A stretch of DNA of 11,872 bases, from the NCBI GenBank assembly GCA_018267795.1, contig JAFDXS010000023.1, positions 1 to 11,872 on the forward strand, in the 5' to 3' direction. Source of the stretch: Bacteroidota bacterium (GTDB lineage: Bacteria > Bacteroidota > Bacteroidia > Chitinophagales > Chitinophagaceae). This document shows, one piece after another, positions 1 through 7,048 of this stretch (its first letter is position 1; each line of letters opens with the position of its first letter). The notes under the pieces were generated by a model. It made no database searches. It saw only the letters and a list, made by a program, of their open reading frames with translations, and had not been told where the DNA came from. A program made the translations under genes and the position numbers.

Positions 1-1472
1 CATTGGCGTGTTTCTGCGGAAAGCCCGGCATCATTGGCCAGTGACTTGCCGTAGGATGGTATCATCTCTTTCAGCTTTGTTTGCCATGATTGGGACTTTA
101 CTTTCTCTTCAAAACATTTCTCTATGAGACCGAGCATAATAGAAACAGAAGTAGAAGCTCCTGGTGAAGCACCCAGCAATGCTGCGAGGCTGCCATCCTT
201 TGAGCTTATTACTTCAGTGCCAAACTCGAGAATGCCGCCCTGATCGTAGTCTCGCTTTATGACCTGTACGCGTTGCCCGGCTATTTTTAATTCCCAATCA
301 TTTATATCGGCATCGGGGAAATAATCTCTCAGTGCCTGCAGACGATCTTCCGGTGACTGGCGTACCTGGTCTATTAAATACCTGGTGAGGGGAATATTGT
401 GCAAGCCTGCTGACACCATGGGGTATATGTTATTAGTTTTTATAGACAGTGGTAAATCCCAGAAAGAACCCTTTTTTAAAAAACGTGTAGAAAAGCCAGC
501 ATAAGGACCAAAGAGCAATTCCCGCTCTCCATCTATCATGCGTGAGTCGAGATGAGGGACAGACATAGGTGGGGTGCCTACGGATGCTTTACCATACACC
601 TTTGCATGATGCTGCTCGATTACTGCTTTGTTATTGCATTTGAGCCACTGTCCGCTAACAGGGAAGCCTCCATAGCCTTTACCTTCAGGAATATCTGACT
701 TCTCAAGCAATGGCAATGCGCCACCTCCTGCACCAATGAATACGAACCTGCTGCGCAAAGATCTTTTTTCTCCGCTTTGTAAATCTTTAACGTGTATGAG
801 CCATGTGCCATCTTCGTCCTGCTTCAGGTCGCGCACTTCGTTATTGAGATGAAGTGTAACGCCATCGAGGCTTTGCAGATGACGAAACAAGAGACGGGTG
901 AGCGCACCGAAGTTTACATCTGTGCCTATATCAATTTTAGATGCTGCTATTTTCTGCTCTTTGTCCCTGTCCTTTATTACTAATGGAATCCATTGGGCAA
1001 GCACAGATGCATCTTCAGAATACTGCATACCGCTATAAAAGTGATGTGCTTTCATAGCCTCATAACGCTTGCGGAGATAGGATACATTTTCATCGCCCCA
1101 GACAAAGCTTATGTGCGGAATGCTATTGATAAATGTATGCGGATCAGAGATGTATTGCTGCCCGATAAGATAAGACCAGAACTGGCGAGACACTTCAAAA
1201 GACTCGGTGATGTGCAATGCTTTTGAGATATCTACGCTGCCATCAGGCCTTTGTGGGGCATAATTAAGTTCGCAGAAAGCAGAATGGCCGGTGCCTGCAT
1301 TGTTCCAGGCATCTGAACTTTCGCCAGCAACTGTATCAAGGCGTTCGTAAATATCTATAGTAAGCGATGGATCTAATTCCTTAAGAAATACACCCAGCGT
1401 AGCGCTCATTATACCTGCGCCGATAAGCACTACATCGGGGCCTGCTTCAATAGTTTTATGGTGAAAAGTCAT
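1..1472 (-). CDS. mqo: Malate:quinone oxidoreductase, C-terminus cut by window edge
   Basis: FAD-dependent, membrane-associated enzyme that oxidises L-malate to oxaloacetate and passes electrons to quinone, serving the TCA cycle and respiration. Reading from ATG at 1472 gives 490 codons without a stop, running off the left edge. The N-terminus has the dinucleotide-binding core VVLIGAGIMSATLG (residues 15-28, GxGxxS at 18-23). This is followed by ESSDAWNNAGTGHSAFCELNY, a stretch highly characteristic of Mqo. Near the end, LLGASPGAST and the PSYGKSL motif close to the C-terminus also fit. Family members are commonly about 490-550 residues, so probably only a handful of residues are missing. I translated the first part by hand with no frame break. 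It appears monocistronic: the upstream neighbour has its own terminator and a promoter-like element lies at 1492-1521. Identification is firm. Confidence 0.95.
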   Translation of the reverse strand, partial: MTFHHKTIEAGPDVVLIGAGIMSATLGVFLKELDPSLTIDIYERLDTVAGESSDAWNNAGTGHSAFCELNYAPQRPDGSVDISKALHITESFEVSRQFWSYLIGQQYISDPHTFINSIPHISFVWGDENVSYLRKRYEAMKAHHFYSGMQYSEDASVLAQWIPLVIKDRDKEQKIAASKIDIGTDVNFGALTRLLFRHLQSLDGVTLHLNNEVRDLKQDEDGTWLIHVKDLQSGEKRSLRSRFVFIGAGGGALPLLEKSDIPEGKGYGGFPVSGQWLKCNNKAVIEQHHAKVYGKASVGTPPMSVPHLDSRMIDGERELLFGPYAGFSTRFLKKGSFWDLPLSIKTNNIYPMVSAGLHNIPLTRYLIDQVRQSPEDRLQALRDYFPDADINDWELKIAGQRVQVIKRDYDQGGILEFGTEVISSKDGSLAALLGASPGASTSVSIMLGLIEKCFEEKVKSQSWQTKLKEMIPSYGKSLANDAGLSAETRQ

Positions 1473-1491
1473 TACGGTTATTATGAAGGCC

Positions 1492-1521
1492 TAAAAATAT
1501 TGCATTTCAATTTATTAACAG
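1492..1521 (-). promoter_or_regulatory. Candidate promoter of mqo
   Basis: On the minus strand TATTTTTA (1492-1499) resembles the Bacteroidota -7 element TAnnTTTG. A CTG (1519-1521) lies 19 bases upstream, where TTG is expected. Transcription would start about 15 bases before the mqo ATG. It sits between the upstream terminator and mqo, which is the right place. The match is partial, so this is inference. Confidence 0.3.
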
Positions 1522-1546
1522 CATCAGATAAGTTGTAATAATGTGT

Positions 1547-1581
1547 AAAAAAATAAGCTGCCTCCCCAAGGAAGCAGCTTA
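1547..1581 (-). terminator. Intrinsic terminator after the T9SS-exported protein gene
   Basis: On the minus strand TAAGCTGC (1581-1574) pairs with GCAGCTTA (1561-1554), an 8-bp perfect stem. Three further pairs form inside after one mismatch. The 3' arm is followed by seven T residues (1553-1547). The hairpin begins 23 bases after the stop codon of the gene ending at 1604. This is a textbook Rho-independent terminator in the minus direction; there is no T-tract in the plus direction. Confidence 0.85.
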
Positions 1582-1603
1582 CCAACGTTATGATTTGAGC
1601 CAT

Positions 1604-2695
1604 CTACTTAACTACCGAAAGCATACTTGCGATGCCTCCGCCTGCGCTGCTGTGGATGGTATACACATAGTTTCCAGCTGCTAAAGCAGCTGTAGAAAGA
1701 GGAATTACATGCGTACCGCTTGAAAGATTGTTTTGCTGTATCGTGTTGATAATATGGCCGCTGAGGTCCATTAACTGAATAGTAATATCTGCATTACTGC
1801 TTAATGAAAACTGAATATTCGTATTAGCAGATGCAGGGTTAGGATAATTGCCATAGAAACTTAATCCTTTATTTGTAACAGCCTTAACGTCTGTAGCATA
1901 GTGCACAACGACTATGGGATAGATAGCGAGATTATCATACAGAAAGAAATTGGCAGTAGCATTGTCATTCCATGAATTATCGCTGTACTGGGTGGCATTC
2001 TGTACATTAATAATAGTATCTGTGCCAGATACATTATACAAAGCGCTTGTCCGTTCGCCATTAATAGTGCAAAGTAATGCTATAGTATCGCCATTCAGTG
2101 CGGCGTAACTATAATTGATATTGTAGCCAACGAAAAATGAATTGCTTATACTCGCTGTAGGATTAGCGAAGAAAAAGGCTTTCGTAGTATCGTAAGACGG
2201 AGAAATGCCCAATTGCGTAAGCGGTACCTGAACACTATCCAGTGCAGTTTGAGGCAAGCCGCTTAGAAAAATAGTTGATGTTATTGCAGTTTGAGGACCC
2301 TGGTCCCATACTTTAAAATTAACTGTTTTTGCAGAGGCGGGATTTACAGTACCACCGAATGTTGATACTACGCCAATTACCTGTACGTTGCTATCAGCAC
2401 CATTGATATCATATCGCTCAGCGAAGCCCATATCGCCGAATGCGTTGGTACCCGTGATGTAGCCGCTATCAGGTGCAACACTATAATATGTTAATGTATC
2501 GGTAGCTGAAATATTTGACAACGCCAGAGTATCACCATCGCCTGTAGTTTTAGCAAACGGACTGCTATACGCGTTATAAGCAGATAAGCTGGGTGCTGCC
2601 GGTTGTGTTCTCATTTCGTGCTTTTCAGCAATACGCTGTGCAAAGCTTATTGTGCTGCAACTCGCTATTGCAATGCAAAAGAATAGTTTTTTCAT
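1604..2695 (-). CDS. Secreted protein with T9SS type A sorting domain, function unknown
   Basis: A 363-residue exported protein. I start it at 2695 rather than the in-frame ATG at 2743 because MKKLFFCIAIASCSTISFA followed by Q is a typical signal peptide, and the 16 extra residues are not. The last 86 residues (about 278-363) form a Por secretion tail: a YPNPA motif, FSLSSNADITIQLMDLSG, and a GNYVYTI strand, ending MLSVVK. This domain directs cargo through the type IX secretion system and is normally removed at the surface. The middle 250 residues are rich in Ser, Thr, Asn and Asp with alternating hydrophobics, suggesting a beta-sandwich. I see no catalytic motif and cannot name a substrate. 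The gene has its own terminator at 1547-1581 and a 151-base upstream gap, so it is probably a single-gene transcript. The sorting-domain call is firm; the role is unknown. Confidence 0.88.
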   Translation of the reverse strand: MKKLFFCIAIASCSTISFAQRIAEKHEMRTQPAAPSLSAYNAYSSPFAKTTGDGDTLALSNISATDTLTYYSVAPDSGYITGTNAFGDMGFAERYDINGADSNVQVIGVVSTFGGTVNPASAKTVNFKVWDQGPQTAITSTIFLSGLPQTALDSVQVPLTQLGISPSYDTTKAFFFANPTASISNSFFVGYNINYSYAALNGDTIALLCTINGERTSALYNVSGTDTIINVQNATQYSDNSWNDNATANFFLYDNLAIYPIVVVHYATDVKAVTNKGLSFYGNYPNPASANTNIQFSLSSNADITIQLMDLSGHIINTIQQNNLSSGTHVIPLSTAALAAGNYVYTIHSSAGGGIASMLSVVK

Positions 2696-2846
2696 ATTGT
2701 AACTAATTTCATGGTTAACTAAATGAGTAATATCTATGCACAATAAGACCTGAATAAAAGTGAGTAGTTTAATACCGGGGACAATAATTTACTTTACACG
2801 AACGAGGCTGTAGCTTCTGTATGATTTACTGCTATTAATATAACAG

Positions 2847-3635
2847 CTACTTAATAATATTTCTTTTGTAGAAAGGAGATGAGAGGAAACGCCAGAAAAT
2901 TTTTGACCTGGTGAGCCAGGCAATGTCGGTACCGTTCTTATTATTATTGAGCACTGTTTGTGCTATGTATGGTGATATGGTTTCCACGTGATCGGCAAGT
3001 ATATTAAAGATGCGCTTTGCTTTTTTCAAGCGTTGCGGATCGGTCCGATATTCGCCTAAGAGCATATCTGTTGTAACCATTCCGGGTGAGATGCTTCCCA
3101 CGATTACAGGTGTACCTTTTATTTCTTTCTTAAGACAATCGGTAAAATATTTAATTGCATATTTAGTAGTTCCGTATAATGCAAGACCATTGATTTTCAT
3201 ACCGTTGCTGCCAAAGCCGAGGATATTGTATAGTGCGCCATGACCTTGCTGTATCATTCCAGTTATTGCTATTTTGCTGCCATACATAGCACCTTCGATA
3301 TTGGTAGCAACAACGCTTTGAATACTACCGCTATCCAGCTCCCAGAATTTCTTCAATAAATTGGCCTGACCAGCATTATTAACCCAGATATCAATTTTTC
3401 CAAATTTTTGAGATGCCGTGTCCCATAATGCCTGGACATCAACCACATTATTTACATCGCATACCTGGGCTAAAATATTTTGTGACCCAAATTTATTGCT
3501 TAGCTGAACTATAGATTCATCAACAACGTCTTGCCTGCGACTTGTAATAGTTACTTTGCAACCTAATGACAGAAATGCCTCTGCAAGGCCGCGACCTATG
3601 CCCCTGGTACCACCTGTGATTACTATGACCTTCAT
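2847..3635 (-). CDS. SDR-family oxidoreductase, NYC1/NOL-like active site
   Basis: A 262-residue classical short-chain dehydrogenase, cytoplasmic, expected to use NAD(P)H. Visible motifs are the cofactor loop TGGTRGIG (7-14), D60, NNAG (86-89), structural N112, and the catalytic Y154-x3-K158 in LYGTTKYA. Arg33-Arg34 after the second strand suggests an NADPH preference. The catalytic serine is not in the usual NISS position; the segment reads YNILGFGSNG, with S143 eleven residues before Y154. From memory this GxGS arrangement is shared with chlorophyll b reductases (NYC1/NOL) and bacterial relatives, so it is probably a subfamily trait rather than damage. The C-terminus is basic and aromatic. 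Thirty-two bases separate it from the upstream outer-membrane gene, so co-transcription is plausible. The substrate is unknown; a carotenoid or lipid alcohol is only a guess from proximity to the crt operon. Confidence 0.9.
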   Translation of the reverse strand: MKVIVITGGTRGIGRGLAEAFLSLGCKVTITSRRQDVVDESIVQLSNKFGSQNILAQVCDVNNVVDVQALWDTASQKFGKIDIWVNNAGQANLLKKFWELDSGSIQSVVATNIEGAMYGSKIAITGMIQQGHGALYNILGFGSNGMKINGLALYGTTKYAIKYFTDCLKKEIKGTPVIVGSISPGMVTTDMLLGEYRTDPQRLKKAKRIFNILADHVETISPYIAQTVLNNNKNGTDIAWLTRSKIFWRFLSSPFYKRNIIK

Positions 3636-3667
3636 ATAGTGTGTGGCATAAAAACTATTTCCCTTAA

Positions 3668-4369
3668 TTACAGAATAAGATAACCTATGGATATACCTAC
3701 ACTATGTAATGTTATAGACGAGGCATCAGCAGGGTTTGCAAGTATGCTATAGAGACCATTGTCCCAATAGAGGCCAAACGAATAGTGCTTGTTGCAAACG
3801 ACATGGAACTGTAGCTTAAACGCCAGATCTAAACCTGTGAGATCATCTCTTCCTGCATTTGGGTCGGTATATTGCCTTACCAATGGGGCATTTATTGAAT
3901 GACTGAAAGAGGTGGTACCTGTAGGGATATCATTCAGATAATCGGTAATGGTATAGTGTGTAGTACCACTAATAAAAAAGTTATAATTAATACCCGCGTC
4001 TATCCAGTACTGGAACTGCTTGTGTTTATATACCTGATAAGACAATAGTAAGGGAACTGAAAAATAATTGATAGAATTGCTAATGCTGTAAACAGTTTTC
4101 GCCCGTACCGATGTTTCAGTGCTCTGTGAAGAGTAACCTGTCTGTACGAACATTGCACCGGTTTGCAATTGCAAATTTTCGACAATCGGCACGTGAATGA
4201 TTATTCCTGCGTTGGGCTTAGTAGCCGTGCTAAAGCTTGCAGCGATATTTTTTTTAGCAACATAGCAAAAGCCCTCACCAAAGGTGGGCTGAACCTGCAG
4301 CTGTGCACAAACATGACCATGCAACAAAAGTGCGGCAGCGGATAACAGGATGGTAAAAGACCTCTGCAT
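3668..4369 (-). CDS. Small outer-membrane beta-barrel protein
   Basis: A 233-residue predicted outer-membrane protein of the PorT/OMP_b-brl type. I prefer the ATG at 4369 because MQRSFTILLSAAALLLHGHVCA followed by Q makes a normal signal peptide. The in-frame ATGs at 4381 and 4423 would add unneeded residues. The mature part is a run of alternating hydrophobic strands typical of an 8-stranded barrel: QLQTGAMFVQTGYSS, INYFSVPLLLSYQV, FQYWIDAGINYNFFISG, LAFKLQFHVV, and a last strand SVGISIGYLIL ending in a hydrophobic residue. The central INYFSVPLLL strand matches the position of YLMLPVLAKF in the next gene upstream, so the two are diverged relatives. Ninety bases separate them and 32 bases separate this gene from the SDR. 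No ligand or enzymatic role can be read from the sequence. Confidence 0.82.
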   Translation of the reverse strand: MQRSFTILLSAAALLLHGHVCAQLQVQPTFGEGFCYVAKKNIAASFSTATKPNAGIIIHVPIVENLQLQTGAMFVQTGYSSQSTETSVRAKTVYSISNSINYFSVPLLLSYQVYKHKQFQYWIDAGINYNFFISGTTHYTITDYLNDIPTGTTSFSHSINAPLVRQYTDPNAGRDDLTGLDLAFKLQFHVVCNKHYSFGLYWDNGLYSILANPADASSITLHSVGISIGYLIL

Positions 4370-4391
4370 AAGCAATGTCATTATAAACGAA

Positions 4392-4423
4392 CAAAAGACT
4401 GCAATTATTGTGCCGTAGCCCAA
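4392..4423 (-). promoter_or_regulatory. Weak candidate promoter for the 3668-4369 gene
   Basis: On the minus strand GTCTTTTG (4392-4399) partly matches TAnnTTTG, and TTG (4421-4423) lies 21 bases upstream. A start point about seven bases downstream would fall between the ATGs at 4423 and 4381, which favours translation from 4369. The first two bases of the -7 element do not match, so confidence is low. Confidence 0.2.
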
Positions 4424-4459
4424 TAATTTAATATAGCAGGCAAGTAAGTTAATAGCACC

Positions 4460-5236
4460 TTACTTTTTGTGATGTAGCAAGCTATAGCTATACCCAACAA
4501 CTACTACCGCCGCGCCAACATTATTCTCACCATTTGCGCCTTTCTTTTGAATATTTAAGAACCCATAGTTACCACCACCTTCAATAAAGACATTGTGCTG
4601 GCTAAAATGATAATTGAGGCCGACATTGCCCTCAATACCAAAATTGAATGAATGTAACTGGCTTTTGATATCCTCAGTATTATCAAAAGACTGGGATTCT
4701 ACAGGTAAGGGCTGCTGTCCCGAAGCATCCATATAAAGATTGCTTTTGCCGCTGGTAACCTGCTTAGCTGAAAGCAATGTGCTCACAAAAGGCCCTGCGG
4801 CTACATAGATACTAAAAGGAGACCTGGAAAGCTGCCAGCTAAACTTAGCCAAAACGGGAAGCATTAAATACCCAAGCTTTGCCTCACTATTGTACCGGGC
4901 ATACAGATACTGAGGTGCCTGTCCCGGGGGAAACATTGCAGCAAAAGCATCAGGCGTGGTGAGTGCCTGCATACCATTCTTTTTACCACCTTGAGAAGAA
5001 TACTGTATAGCAGCCTGCAATGAGAACAATGCAGAAAATTTGTACTCTGCGAAAATACCCGCTTCAGGTCCCAGCCTGGATGAGTACCCTGTATTTATGG
5101 GATTTTGATTGCTACCACCTGCTGTAAGGTTGGGAATACTTATACCAGCCTTAACACCAAGCGTAAAATTTTGTGCGGTGACGTGAGTGCCTGAAATGAA
5201 AATAGCAGCACATAACAAAAGGAATGATTTTTTCAT
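4460..5236 (-). CDS. Outer-membrane beta-barrel protein, porin-like (PorT family)
   Basis: A 258-residue predicted outer-membrane protein. The ATG at 5236 is chosen because MKKSFLLLCAAIFISGTHVTA followed by Q is a standard signal peptide; the upstream in-frame ATG at 5278 would bury it. The mature protein opens with FTLGVKAGISIPNL, typical of Bacteroidota OMP_b-brl/PorT proteins. Strands FAEYKFSALFSLQAAIQY, YLMLPVLAKFSW, FSIYVAAGPFVST, FNFGIEGNVGLNYHF and VFIEGGGNYGFL follow, with a final VVVVGYSYSLL strand. Long polar loops rich in Gln, Asn, Ser and Pro lie between strands (for example around residues 85-110 and 160-185). It is transcribed in the same direction as the crt operon, 113 bases downstream, and heads a possible unit with the next outer-membrane gene and the SDR. 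Function is unknown; such proteins are very common and often uncharacterised. Confidence 0.85.
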   Translation of the reverse strand: MKKSFLLLCAAIFISGTHVTAQNFTLGVKAGISIPNLTAGGSNQNPINTGYSSRLGPEAGIFAEYKFSALFSLQAAIQYSSQGGKKNGMQALTTPDAFAAMFPPGQAPQYLYARYNSEAKLGYLMLPVLAKFSWQLSRSPFSIYVAAGPFVSTLLSAKQVTSGKSNLYMDASGQQPLPVESQSFDNTEDIKSQLHSFNFGIEGNVGLNYHFSQHNVFIEGGGNYGFLNIQKKGANGENNVGAAVVVVGYSYSLLHHKK

Positions 5237-5327
5237 AGAAATTGCTTTTGTGGGCAGTAAAACTAAGCCCGGCAGCAATGCTTTTTACTGACGAAAATCA
5301 TCTATATACATGATTTGGTGCTTTATC

Positions 5328-5345
5328 CCTATTGCGGGAAATAGG
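5328..5345. repeat. Short inverted repeat downstream of the crt operon
   Basis: CCTATT (5328-5333) and AATAGG (5340-5345) are a perfect 6-bp inverted repeat around a 6-base loop, just past the crtYcd stop. Neither strand has a T-tract after it, so it is not a convincing intrinsic terminator. ATTGCGGG occurs twice nearby, at 5331-5338 and 5352-5359, the second copy covering the crtYcd stop codon. It could stabilise a transcript end or mean nothing. Confidence 0.35.
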
Positions 5346-5349
5346 AAAC

Positions 5350-6042
5350 TTATTGCGGGTCTTTAAGATATCTCCTCTCAAAGCCATAGACATTGAGCAA
5401 AAGGAGCAACATAGCATAGAATATATCTTCTACAGGAATAGTTAACAAGCGAATATGCAAATTCTCATTATCGTTATACATTACCACTACCCTATTGAAA
5501 AAACTACCTGTAAGAATGCCGTTGGAGAGCAGGAAGGGTATGAGAATAAATAAAAAACAGATAAAGAAGACCGGCAGAAAAGAGTAGTTCTTATATGTGA
5601 AATAAAGCAAGCAGCAGGCAAGCAATATGAATGTAACGCTAGTGTAAAGCTTTGCTATATGTGTAAACGCTACAAAGAATAATACTAACGCCAGCACTAT
5701 ATAAAACCACCTTACAAAAGACTGTAAGCCGCGCAGAACAAACAACACTTTGAAAGTGTAATAGGTAAATACACATGCAAAGGGTATGCAAATAAAAAAC
5801 AGGTATTCCTCAACAGGCATCTTAAACCAATAGATGCCTATGACATACGCATCATTAAAGCCCCATACACCCAAATGGGTAAATATACCATCCCAAATGA
5901 GGAAAAATGCCGCGGTGAGCAGGCATGGTAAAATGAAGCGCTTCCACTGCTTGTAAAAATTCAACTTTGGATAAAATGAAAAAAGCAAGGGCATAATAAT
6001 GCAGCCTACATTGACCAGCAAGTATGTATAGCGCTGATCCAT
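5350..6042 (-). CDS. crtYcd: Fused CrtYcd-type lycopene cyclase
   Basis: Integral membrane lycopene beta-cyclase that closes the ends of lycopene to give beta-carotene. The 230-residue protein is almost entirely hydrophobic with about six or seven membrane segments. It shows an internal two-module layout in which two roughly 110-residue halves correspond to the separate CrtYc and CrtYd subunits of actinobacteria. Each half carries the signature acidic motif, PVEEYLFF (76-83) and PVEDIFYA (203-210). The first half also has FLIWDGIFTHLGVWGFN (47-63), a strongly conserved segment. A single fused polypeptide is the form known from other Bacteroidota. It is the last gene of the crt operon, four bases after crtZ. 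It follows the CrtI/CrtB genes and no CrtY or CruA type cyclase is seen, so it is presumably the pathway cyclase. Confidence 0.93.
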   Translation of the reverse strand: MDQRYTYLLVNVGCIIMPLLFSFYPKLNFYKQWKRFILPCLLTAAFFLIWDGIFTHLGVWGFNDAYVIGIYWFKMPVEEYLFFICIPFACVFTYYTFKVLFVLRGLQSFVRWFYIVLALVLFFVAFTHIAKLYTSVTFILLACCLLYFTYKNYSFLPVFFICFLFILIPFLLSNGILTGSFFNRVVVMYNDNENLHIRLLTIPVEDIFYAMLLLLLNVYGFERRYLKDPQ

Positions 6043-6046
6043 CTGC

Positions 6047-6517
6047 TTATTGCCTGCTTTTTAGGGCTTCTTTAAAATATTTAATTGGTACCCATAGCAT
6101 ACCAAAGCATTCGCCTTCTTCCTTACCCAAATGTTTATGATGCACTTTATGTGCCTTGCGCAGCGCCCTGAAGTAAAAATTATTTGTGTTGCGGAACATC
6201 TTTATGCGCTGATGAATAAACACATCATGCACAAAGAAATATGCAGCGCCATACAATGTGATACCACATGCGATGAACAATAATATCCTTAATGCCGGAA
6301 ATAAAGTACCTAATAAAAAAACCGTCATTGACAGTGTACCAAAAATGATAAAGAAGTAATCGTTGCGCTCGAAAGTCTTTTTATGTTGCGAATCGTGGTG
6401 GTCTTCATGCAATGTCCATAAAAAGCCATGCATTACATACTTATGCAGCCACCACGTAAACATCTCCATGATACAAAAGGTGAGTAATATAATAGCGGTA
6501 TAAAAAAGGATATTCAT
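6047..6517 (-). CDS. crtZ: Beta-carotene hydroxylase
   Basis: Non-haem di-iron membrane hydroxylase of the fatty-acid-hydroxylase superfamily. It adds hydroxyl groups at C3 and C3' of beta-carotene to give beta-cryptoxanthin and then zeaxanthin. The 156 residues match the usual CrtZ length. The histidine clusters are all present: HKYVMH (25-30), HEDHH (37-41), HDVFIH (97-102) and HKVHH (123-127), as expected for iron binding. Hydrophobic stretches near residues 3-22, 54-72 and 76-96 are membrane segments. The gene starts within the stop of idi (ATGA overlap, 4 bases) and ends 4 bases before crtYcd, so translation is likely coupled. No ketolase (CrtW) accompanies it, which makes zeaxanthin rather than astaxanthin the likely product. 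Confidence 0.94.
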   Translation of the reverse strand: MNILFYTAIILLTFCIMEMFTWWLHKYVMHGFLWTLHEDHHDSQHKKTFERNDYFFIIFGTLSMTVFLLGTLFPALRILLFIACGITLYGAAYFFVHDVFIHQRIKMFRNTNNFYFRALRKAHKVHHKHLGKEEGECFGMLWVPIKYFKEALKSRQ

Positions 6518-7026
6518 TTCCTATGCTTTAATTGCTCAAACAGCAAACGAAACCAGATGGTGAATTTGCCGGGGTCCTGCTGTAAGCGATTGTCCAGCTC
6601 GGCCATGGATAAATAAGTCCAAGCAGCCACTTCCTCATTGTCCGGCAGCGGCTTCTCATTCGTGTAGCCGTAATAGACGTGATCGTACTCATGTTCCGTC
6701 AATCCATTTCCTAATTCGGCCCTGTAGAGAAAATCAAATTGATATTCAAGATTGCATGCAATCCCCATCTCTTCGCGCAAACGACGTTCAGCAGCACCCA
6801 ACGGCTTCTCGCCCGGTCGAGGGTGTGTGCAGCAGGCATTGCTCCATAAACCAGGAGAATGGTACTTGCCCAAAGCCCTTTGCTGCAGCAGCATTTCGCC
6901 CTTACTATTAAACACAAATACAGAAACGGCCCTATGCAATGCCCCCTCCCGGTGCGCCTGCATTTTTTCCATTACGCCTATCGTTTCATTATTGCCATTC
7001 AATAGCTGTACTAATTCCTCTGTCAT
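6514..7026 (-). CDS. idi: Isopentenyl-diphosphate delta-isomerase, type 1
   Basis: Soluble Nudix-fold enzyme that interconverts IPP and DMAPP, the C5 building blocks for carotenoids and other isoprenoids. The protein is 170 residues, normal for bacterial type 1 Idi. Key residues are visible: metal ligands H25 and H31 in AHREGALHRAV, the active-site cysteine C66 in WSNACCTHP with H68, and the acidic pair E111 and E113 in LTEHEYDH. The partial Nudix signature AERRLREEMGI lies at 79-89. It is the third gene of the crt operon, 22 bases after crtB and overlapping crtZ by 4 bases. Its place in the operon suggests DMAPP supply is tuned together with pigment production; a GGPP synthase is not present in the cluster. 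Confidence 0.95.
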   Translation of the reverse strand: MTEELVQLLNGNNETIGVMEKMQAHREGALHRAVSVFVFNSKGEMLLQQRALGKYHSPGLWSNACCTHPRPGEKPLGAAERRLREEMGIACNLEYQFDFLYRAELGNGLTEHEYDHVYYGYTNEKPLPDNEEVAAWTYLSMAELDNRLQQDPGKFTIWFRLLFEQLKHRK

Positions 7027-7048
7027 GCTATACTTGTTTCAACTTAGC

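Noticed and set aside
620..1226. Three short open frames (about 63-77 codons) on both strands at the left end.
   Set aside because: All lie inside mqo, which reads continuously through the region in its own frame with family-specific motifs.
2696..2846. A small gene or RNA in the 151-base gap upstream of the T9SS protein gene.
   Set aside because: No convincing open frame, stable hairpin or good promoter pair was found. It probably holds the promoter of the gene ending at 1604, but I could not place it.
2847..3635. An inactivated SDR because the normal catalytic serine is missing.
   Set aside because: Y154, K158, N112 and the cofactor motif are intact, the length is normal, and the GxGS arrangement resembles that of a known subfamily, so loss of function is not the best reading.
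5328..5345. An intrinsic terminator for the crt operon.
   Set aside because: A 6-bp stem is present, but neither strand has a following T-tract and the loop is GC-rich. I list it only as an inverted repeat.
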